Source of the DNA: Impatiens glandulifera
Lineage: Eukaryota > Streptophyta > Magnoliopsida > Ericales > Balsaminaceae
Direction: 5' to 3'
Assembly: GCF_907164915.1 (NCBI RefSeq)
Contig: NC_061862.1
Coordinates: forward strand, 120,431,533-120,495,532
DNA: 64,000 nt
The position numbers and the translations under genes are program-made. The notes beneath the pieces were generated by a model. It had not been told where the DNA came from. It worked only from the letters and a program-made list of their open reading frames with translations, and made no database searches. Positions within the stretch are counted from its first letter, which is position 1. Every line of letters starts with the position of its first letter. This document shows positions 57,755 through 64,000 of the stretch, one piece after another.

Positions 57755-60469
57755 CTAGTTTCTCAGTCCTACCAAATTTGTTATTTCGTTTTTCCTCATT
57801 GACCACGTTGGACCAGTAATAGGATCCTTGTTTTCAGCCTGAGTATTTTCTTTGCCAAGAATTGCAGCAGTAGGAGGAGCTGAGGAGATGACTGTTTCAG
57901 GGATGCTATCTTTCCTGACTTGTTTGTTCTTTTCGGCCCATCTAACCCTTATATTTCCCACAAAACCGTTGCCTTCAATTATTCCGATCTTCTTTAGAAT
58001 ATCCCCTTTAGTGTTCTTCTCTTGTGTATCAGTTTTCCTCTTTTGAATGCTATCAATTGGCATTTCAGGATCCAGATTAACGAGTGGAGAAAACGCACTC
58101 AGGTTCAATATCTCAGGGTTAGCCTCCGGTATCACAGTTTCCTTGGGATTTACTTCAGCATTCTTCTTAGGACTTGAGTTATTTGCCTTCATGTTTTTCC
58201 TTTCTTTGATTTTCGATCCATTTTTACCCTTCTTAGCTGTTTTAGAATTATTCGATCCGGTTTCTTGATCGATCTTTTCAATTTCAGCACTTGTTTTGGA
58301 AGAATTATGCCTTTTTTCTTTTGGTTTGATCTTTGTTGCCGATATCTTCTTCATGGACTTATGATATTCGAGGTCGCATATTATTGTTTCATCATAGTCA
58401 GTGCTATCGTCTGATTCCAAATCAACATCTATGCTTTGGTTCTTTTGATTCGACCAGTGGCTCATAGCTTTGTTAGTAGATTTATTATCTTGGCGATTAG
58501 GACCGGTAGAAGGTGGATATGTGATGTCAGGACCGGCATTTAAAAAGATAGGACCGGCATTAGAAGAGCTAGGACTGACATTAGAAGAGCTAGGACTGGC
58601 ATTAGAAGATTTAGGACCAACATTTGAAGAGCTATGACCGGCGTTTGAAGAGCTAGGACCGGCATTTGAAGAGCTAGGACCGGCATTTGAAGAGATATGA
58701 CCAATGCCATGAGTAGTTTTAGTGTGTCCAGGACCGGCGTGTTCAGGATCAATGACTTGAATATTCATGTTATCCACCCTTGTTAGACCCAACTTTTTTG
58801 CAACCAATTTATCTTTTTCCGACCCAGCCAAGCGAAAACCGTTGGCTAACCCCATATTAGACCCGGCCAAGCGAAAACCGTTGGCTAACCCCTCATTAGA
58901 CCCGGCCAAGCGAAAACTGTTGGCTAATTCTTCCAGTTTCATACATTCTTCACCTCTTATACCTTGACTTATATTCTGACCCAACTTATTTGTAGCTTCC
59001 ATGAGATCCATACACAGACCCAGATTGTCATTCATGATGTCATCAATCAACGAATCAATATAATTTCCAGCTAAGCTTTCACCATTGGCTATACCAATCA
59101 AGTTCAGTTCATCATCCTTTAGATCTGTATTATTAGGCTTTTCTAATTGAGCTGAATTTATTTCCATGAATAGCTCTAACTCAGATCCAATTTCTTCAGT
59201 GTTTCCAGATTCTGTTAGACTATGTTCTTTAACAGTTTCAGCTAGATGTGCATGCTGTTTAGAAGATCCTGCAATTTTAGCCTCAGTTTTAGAATCCTGG
59301 GCGCATTTAGTGTCTTCTGTCCAACCTTTTTCAAGCCTAGTACATAGTCTGGATATCTGACTTTCCATTTGATCCTTAGCAGGACAGGTAGACTTAGCAT
59401 TCTGATCATTAATGGAACCTGAGACTTTTAGATTTGCAAGATTTCTCATTGTAGAACAAGACACTAAAATTATATCCTTCTTTGGACCTAATGGACTCTG
59501 AGCAGCTGATATCTCTAACCCTGTAGAGGCAATTTCAAAATGATCTATTTTGCCCAGTTTAGCATCCTCTCTAGCAGGACCGGTAAAATTTGTTTTCTGA
59601 TCTTTCTCTGCACCTGAATTACCCAAACTGTCATGTTTTCCTGCTTCTGAAACTGACCCCGACCTTGTAATATTCTTTGAACCTATTAATTCTCGATCAA
59701 CAGTCTTATTCAGCTCTGTCATACTTACCTCAATAGGAACACCAGTACCAACTTCAGTAGGATCATTCAAAACAGACATAAATCTCAGCATAATGTTTTC
59801 ACCCGATTCAGAAACAGACCCCAATTTTGAGCTTTCAATAGGACCCAATAAACCTGTACAATTTATGTCATTTTCCTGCATTACCTTAGAGCCTTTTTGA
59901 CAGATTATCTCCAACATTGGGACTGAATTTTCAGCACAAGCGACCCGATTGTCATCAATTTCAACAAGACAAGATTTCAAATCCAATTTCCCAACAGAAT
60001 GACCGGTCAGGTCTAGGGTACCAACCAGCGACTCTAACGGTCCATTCTGTGCAGCAAGTCCAGTAATAATAGAATTTTCTGGAATTAAAGTCCTATCATT
60101 TCTATATGCAGTACTGTCTTTTCCTATCAATTCAATCCTATCATTTCTATTATGAACATGCATATTGTTATAGTATGAATCCCCAATAAAACTATTCTCA
60201 TGTAATTCATCAGCATGTGGAAAAGAACTCATACACGATGCTGTATTTTGCATAGAATCAATAGGCGCATCTTCTCCGTTGTTTAGGACTTCATCCATGA
60301 TTTCTGGCTTCTGCTTCCTGGGATTGTTAAGAGACCTGCGAGTTCGTCTATCAGACCTAGCCTTGCTGCTTGTCGACGGCCCCTTCAGCACATTCTTAGG
60401 ATCATCAGGGCGGACTTGAAGGACGCCCCTTGCCCGAGTAACTACACTGGACGGGCACGTACCAGTCAT
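57755..60469 (-). CDS. LINE extra 5' ORF, 904 codons, open
   Basis: Open from ATG 60469 (a TTG lies six codons upstream) to TAG 57755-57757, in the same frame as ORF1. I recognise no catalytic domain. It is rich in Ser, Asn, Glu and Lys, with an Arg/Lys-rich N-terminus ('RSDRRTRRS'), three 13-residue repeats of the type 'GLANGFRLAGSN' (about 58820-58935), eight or so 'SSNAGP' repeats (about 58535-58690) and a Lys-rich C-part. It may be a separate protein, or an N-terminal extension of ORF1 cut off by a nonsense codon. Its low-complexity style ('TGPN', 'GHIS') matches the middle of ORF1, favouring common origin. Confidence 0.65.
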   Translation of the reverse strand: MTGTCPSSVVTRARGVLQVRPDDPKNVLKGPSTSSKARSDRRTRRSLNNPRKQKPEIMDEVLNNGEDAPIDSMQNTASCMSSFPHADELHENSFIGDSYYNNMHVHNRNDRIELIGKDSTAYRNDRTLIPENSIITGLAAQNGPLESLVGTLDLTGHSVGKLDLKSCLVEIDDNRVACAENSVPMLEIICQKGSKVMQENDINCTGLLGPIESSKLGSVSESGENIMLRFMSVLNDPTEVGTGVPIEVSMTELNKTVDRELIGSKNITRSGSVSEAGKHDSLGNSGAEKDQKTNFTGPAREDAKLGKIDHFEIASTGLEISAAQSPLGPKKDIILVSCSTMRNLANLKVSGSINDQNAKSTCPAKDQMESQISRLCTRLEKGWTEDTKCAQDSKTEAKIAGSSKQHAHLAETVKEHSLTESGNTEEIGSELELFMEINSAQLEKPNNTDLKDDELNLIGIANGESLAGNYIDSLIDDIMNDNLGLCMDLMEATNKLGQNISQGIRGEECMKLEELANSFRLAGSNEGLANGFRLAGSNMGLANGFRLAGSEKDKLVAKKLGLTRVDNMNIQVIDPEHAGPGHTKTTHGIGHISSNAGPSSSNAGPSSSNAGHSSSNVGPKSSNASPSSSNVSPSSSNAGPIFLNAGPDITYPPSTGPNRQDNKSTNKAMSHWSNQKNQSIDVDLESDDSTDYDETIICDLEYHKSMKKISATKIKPKEKRHNSSKTSAEIEKIDQETGSNNSKTAKKGKNGSKIKERKNMKANNSSPKKNAEVNPKETVIPEANPEILNLSAFSPLVNLDPEMPIDSIQKRKTDTQEKNTKGDILKKIGIIEGNGFVGNIRVRWAEKNKQVRKDSIPETVISSAPPTAAILGKENTQAENKDPITGPTWSMRKNEITNLVGLRN
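58535..58935 (-). repeat. Coding tandem repeats in the LINE 5' ORF
   Basis: 21-bp units (encoding SSSNAGP variants) at about 58535-58690 and 39-bp units (encoding 13 residues with LANGFRLAGS) at about 58820-58935. The 39-bp units are nearly identical, so they arose late. Confidence 0.8.
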
Positions 60470-61254
60470 TGGAAAGATCAAGCGCAAACTGCCTAATCTT
60501 CAAAGGAGCCACAGAGGTTGGAATTCTACAGCAAAGGGTGGGCGCAAACAACACGATTGGAAACCAATCGCACCGGAACAGGGGCTTGAAAATAATTGCT
60601 CAAACAAGAAAGGGTTTAAGCAATTTTGGAACGGTCTGTAGCTACGAAAGCTTCCTCCAGACCGAACACTTGATTCAAACAGCGATAAAGAAGTTCAATG
60701 GAGACCTACCCGCGCCTCGCGGTGTGGTTTGATGTCCTGACCGAGGTCCGAACTAACTTGTAAACGAAAAGTGAGAAGAGGAGGGCGACCGACGCCGATT
60801 CGACGTTAAGTCTCTACAGAAGGGGGTTTGACGAAATGCTCCGGTCAACGGTAAGAGAAGATGACCGCGACCGTTCCTTGCACAACAGAACACGTTCCAG
60901 AGGGCGCACGACAACCGATCGAAGGTGCTGGAGGATGGCGGCCGACTTCCGATGTAGAAGCGCGGTCGTAGCGAGAATCTGTGTCGTTTGTGTTGTTCGT
61001 GCCGATCGTGCCGAATGTGCCGATCGTGCCGATTGTACCGATTGTGCCGATCGTGCCGAAAACGACCTAAATATCCGATCTAGAAACTATAATCGTGATT
61101 TCTCCCGATTCCTCCGTTCAAATTGAAATTCCTTCGGTCAGATTGTAGGGGGAAAGAGACGCACCTGCTGGAGAAATTTGATGTGCCGGTCGTGCCCGAT
61201 GTAAGAAAAAAATCTCTAGAGAAAATTTCTCTCTCTAAGTGCGTTTTAAATTTC
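60470..61254 (-). promoter_or_regulatory. LINE 5' leader, C/G-rich
   Basis: 785 bp upstream of the first ORF, much richer in CpG than its surroundings, as expected for an internal LINE promoter. It contains a ~9-bp repeat (GTGCCGATC variants) at about 60996-61058. The 5' end abuts the target duplication. A plus-strand ORF at 60836-61126 is a by-product of the repeat. Confidence 0.65.
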
Positions 61255-61270
61255 AGTAGTAATCAAATAT
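61255..61270. repeat. LINE target duplication, 5' side
   Basis: AGTAGTAATCAAATAT; both mismatches to the other copy are C versus T. Confidence 0.8.
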
Positions 61271-62313
61271 ACGAAAAACAGAAATTACAAACTAAGATTA
61301 CAAATTAAGATTACAAATTATATCAAATTCTAATTATCTCAACATTATTTTTATTTCCATACCAACATGATGTTTCAACCTATTTGTTATTATTAAATTG
61401 GAAAATTATTTATTATTATAAAATACTAATTGAATAAAAAAAAATAAACACAACATAAATGATAAAAATATCATAAATTATAAAAACACTCAAGTCCTAT
61501 AAACAAACCTAAAAATATAACAATTATCTATCCACCTCTCACATGTTCTCTCTAATGTCTCCAAAAGTACAATTCATCCATAGTCAATGCTTATATAGAG
61601 AGAGGTCCGGGCTTCACTTAAGCCCATTTAGTTAAGGGTATCTTGGTGGTTAATGGTTATTTCGATGTTATCCATACAAACAGTGTTGGTCTGTATTTCA
61701 CTTATAAAATGATACCTATACACAAAAATTAAATATTATCTTTCATATTTGTTAATTTTTTTTTACAGGTGGCGATGATTTATTGAATAAATGCACTACA
61801 TGTATAGATAACATTAAACTAACCGTGATTAATTAGTAAGTTCGTATAATAAAGAAATTGAACTAAGGAATAATACATTTTTTCTCCACTCGATATTTCT
61901 TGTATATTGATCCTACTTTGTTAGATTGAAACACTAGATATAATAGTTACTCTTTTTGTTGATATATTGATAACATAAAATGGTCCTATAAAGATGTAAA
62001 TGAGAGATCTTGAACACAAGTGTATACTAGAGTTGTTATAAAAAAACATCTTTGGATGAAAGGAATTATAATTGGAATTATTAATATAATTTTAATTTCA
62101 AAATAATTGACATTAATTATAATTCAATTATTATGTCCAGAACTATAAAAGTGTAATTCAATTACAATGATGAAAATAATAATAATAATAATAATAATAA
62201 TAATTAACTAAATAAATTTTATTCATGTTATTAATATATGAGTTCAATATAACTTATCAGTTTAGTTCAAATGATATTTTTTTTTTTTTTGTCTAAGTTT
62301 TAGTTCCCAATAA

Positions 62314-62348
<35 letters not shown>

Positions 62349-63399
62349 TGTGTTCGATACATTAAAATGATAAAGTAATAAAATATTTTATTTAAAAACT
62401 ATAAATAATAAAATTGAAATTGTATACCGATCTAAAAAAAATAGAACTAAGAGTTACATTGATTTAGATTCAAATGGAATTACAACTATAATTCTTAATA
62501 TTAAATGGTATAACAAACATTGAACTTAAAATTAAACTTTTTAATTCCAATTTCAATTATAGAAACAGACTCTAAAAGAACTAACAACACATTATCATTT
62601 CCCAAGGTCATAATGTCTTCATCTTTCAATGCAATCTTTTCTCAATGTCATCATGTCCTAATATTTCAGCGTACAAAAAATAACCAACTCTTTATGATTC
62701 CCAAATTATTAATAATAATTAATATACACCTTGATGATAGAGTTAACAAGCTCAAGGAATGAACAAAATAAAATGTGCAAAGATGGACGATCCACATCCA
62801 CAACCAATTTACTCAAATAAATGAGATGAATTGGATACAAAATTATGTGTTATTAGCCAAGAAAAAAAGAAAGTTACAATGACAGTGATGAAAACAACTA
62901 CTATACATTAGAACAATGGAAAGATGCAAAGATTGACCAAAGTAAGTCTTCTTCTTACTACTTTTCTAAATAACTTGGACGATGAGCACTGAAATGCATC
63001 CATAGAAATTCGGAATATGTCTAACCACCAAGGATACACTACCATGTATCTGGTTTATTCACCATGTCTGGTTGGTACACGCTGCTCACAATGGAAATTC
63101 ATCAAGAAAAAACAGAAGGTTGAACTTGGGTCTGACCGTTTAGTAAGGGGAACCTGATATTTAAATCTTCAAATTGTTCTGTTTGCCTGAAATTACAAAT
63201 ATTCAGTCACACAATCATTCCTCATAGCGTATTTTTTTGGGAGGAGAGGAGAGGTTTCCCTAAAATATTTAACAATCTTACTACTTCAACTACTCTGAAT
63301 TGATCCGTTTAAAAGGAAAAACTACTTCTTCACTCAAAATTAACAAATGATCAAATAAAAACACATCAGAAAATGGCTTATCTAAGGCTAATGAAGAAC
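61271..63399. other. AT-rich intergenic region 3' of the DUF599 gene
   Basis: No ORF supported. Holds an (AAT)n run at about 62176-62205 and an (AT)n run at about 62319-62344. The right part (about 62950-63399) should include the 3' UTR of the DUF599 gene if translation stops at 63400-63402. Confidence 0.55.
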
Positions 63400-63966
63400 T
63401 TACACTGAATGGTGAGCACCCTCCACATCATTAGCTTTACTTTCATCATACATGGATTTGTTATGAAGATCCATATTGCATCTGAAAGTTGTATCCAAGA
63501 AATAAAGAACAAACGACATAACACAACACCCTACAAACATGGGTATAGCACCAAATACCCAAAGGAATAGAGGAAACGACAAGTAGAATGCTCTTAAACC
63601 AAGTGACCAAAAGTAGGCACCACGATTCAAGTTAGATGCAACATATTCAATTGATTCCCTTGTACCTTTTGATGTGGGCAAAGTAGCCAAGAAGCTAACA
63701 TGGGCATAATATCTAACTGATTGCACATTACAAAGAAAAGCCAATAAAAAACAAAGCAAGATAGCTAGGTACTTGACTGAAGAAGAAGCTGCAAAATTTT
63801 TGTACCCTTTCTCCATTTCTGTTGACAAACTTGATAAACCTGATTTACTACTAACTTGAACACTGATCAGTGAACAAAGTGTGATTGCTGCTGTTGCCAT
63901 AAGAGAAGATGCCATTATATTGTTGCGAATAGTTTGAACTATCAAAACCCCATTCTTCAGAGGATC
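63400..63966 (-). CDS. DUF599 family membrane protein, last exon (partial gene)
   Basis: The exon begins at 63966 after a splice acceptor (TTTGTTAATTTCAG on the minus strand) and reads to TAA at 63400-63402, ~188 codons. DUF599 signatures: 'NGVLIVQTIRNNIMAS', 'LLCFLLAFLCNVQSVRYYAH', 'EYVASNLNRGAYFWSLGLRAFYLSFPLFLWVFG' core residues and 'FLDTT'. Four hydrophobic stretches look like membrane helices: the N-terminal 'SLMATAAITLCSLI', 'YLAILLCFLLAFLC', 'LSFPLFLWVFG' and 'FVGCCVMSFVLYFL'. Earlier exons lie beyond the window. The stop overlaps a GTAAGT, so an alternative downstream exon is possible. Function of the family is unknown. Confidence 0.9.
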   Translation of the reverse strand, partial: DPLKNGVLIVQTIRNNIMASSLMATAAITLCSLISVQVSSKSGLSSLSTEMEKGYKNFAASSSVKYLAILLCFLLAFLCNVQSVRYYAHVSFLATLPTSKGTRESIEYVASNLNRGAYFWSLGLRAFYLSFPLFLWVFGAIPMFVGCCVMSFVLYFLDTTFRCNMDLHNKSMYDESKANDVEGAHHSV

Positions 63967-64000
63967 CTGAAATTAACAAATTCCATTTTATATCTCAAAG
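63967..64000 (-). other. Intron of the DUF599 gene
   Basis: Sequence before the acceptor AG at 63967-63968; the donor is outside the window. Confidence 0.75.

Larger units (their letters stand above)
51776..61254 (-). mobile_element. L1-type LINE, 9.5 kb, full length with target duplication
   Basis: Bounded by a 16-bp duplication, AGTAGCAATCAAACAT (51760-51775) and AGTAGTAATCAAATAT (61255-61270), two C/T differences. It ends in a short poly(A) (T-run 51776-51785) and carries, 5' to 3' on the minus strand, a ~0.8-kb C/G-rich leader, a 904-codon ORF, a DUF4283/CCHC ORF1, and an endonuclease-RT ORF2 with C-terminal zinc-binding region. ORF2 has about three nonsense codons and three frameshifts, so it is dead. 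The length exceeds usual plant L1 elements because of the extra 5' ORF. Confidence 0.9.

Noticed and set aside
60836..61126. Arg/Cys/Asp-rich plus-strand ORF
   Set aside because: Lies in the LINE leader and reflects a GTGCCGATC repeat; opposite to LINE transcription.

Overview
The window looks like a transposon-packed intergenic stretch of a flowering-plant nuclear genome. It holds LTR retrotransposons primed by initiator-Met tRNA, a CACTA DNA transposon, an L1-type LINE, tRNA-related SINE-like pieces and AT-rich satellite. The only recognisable host gene is the 3' end of a DUF599 membrane-protein gene at the right edge. The accessory proteins of the two large Copia elements resemble predicted proteins I associate with asterids, especially Lamiales. 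That placement is inference from memory, not a search.

Layout: 1-4115 is degenerate sequence without a recognisable gene. 4116-19414 is an old Copia LTR pair (minus orientation) whose left LTR is split by E1, a 12.8-kb Copia element at 4477-17289 with a perfect AAGCA target duplication. E1 has decayed gag-pol and, between pol and its 3' LTR, three related accessory ORFs (A, B, C). The U3 of the old LTR carries dozens of short palindromes. 19415-21824 is AT-rich with duplicated SINE-like pieces. 21825-24411 and 34111-34205 are one ~96-bp satellite array split by a 9.7-kb CACTA element (24412-34110, TSD TAC). 34570-44240 is an old Copia element (E3) whose gag is split by E2 (35058-43666, TSD GAATG). 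E2 is a relative of E1 that lost gag-pol and its primer-binding site but keeps the same A-B-C accessory set in better condition.

44240-51775 holds a hAT-like element, simple repeats, a short Gypsy derivative (47658-49668) and degenerate tandem repeats. 51776-61254 is a 9.5-kb LINE bounded by a 16-bp duplication, with an unusually long extra ORF (about 900 codons) before its usual ORF1 and ORF2. 61271-63399 is intergenic.

The most interesting system is the accessory trio in E1 and E2. Six related proteins occur in the same order in two diverged elements. Five have their own TATA box 75-120 bp upstream of the start, and three share a short motif just after the stop. They look like self-contained transcription units carried by a retrotransposon. 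Most ORFs in the window carry stops or frameshifts; accessory A of E1 and accessory B of E2 are open from ATG to stop, and the 5' ORF of the LINE is also open.
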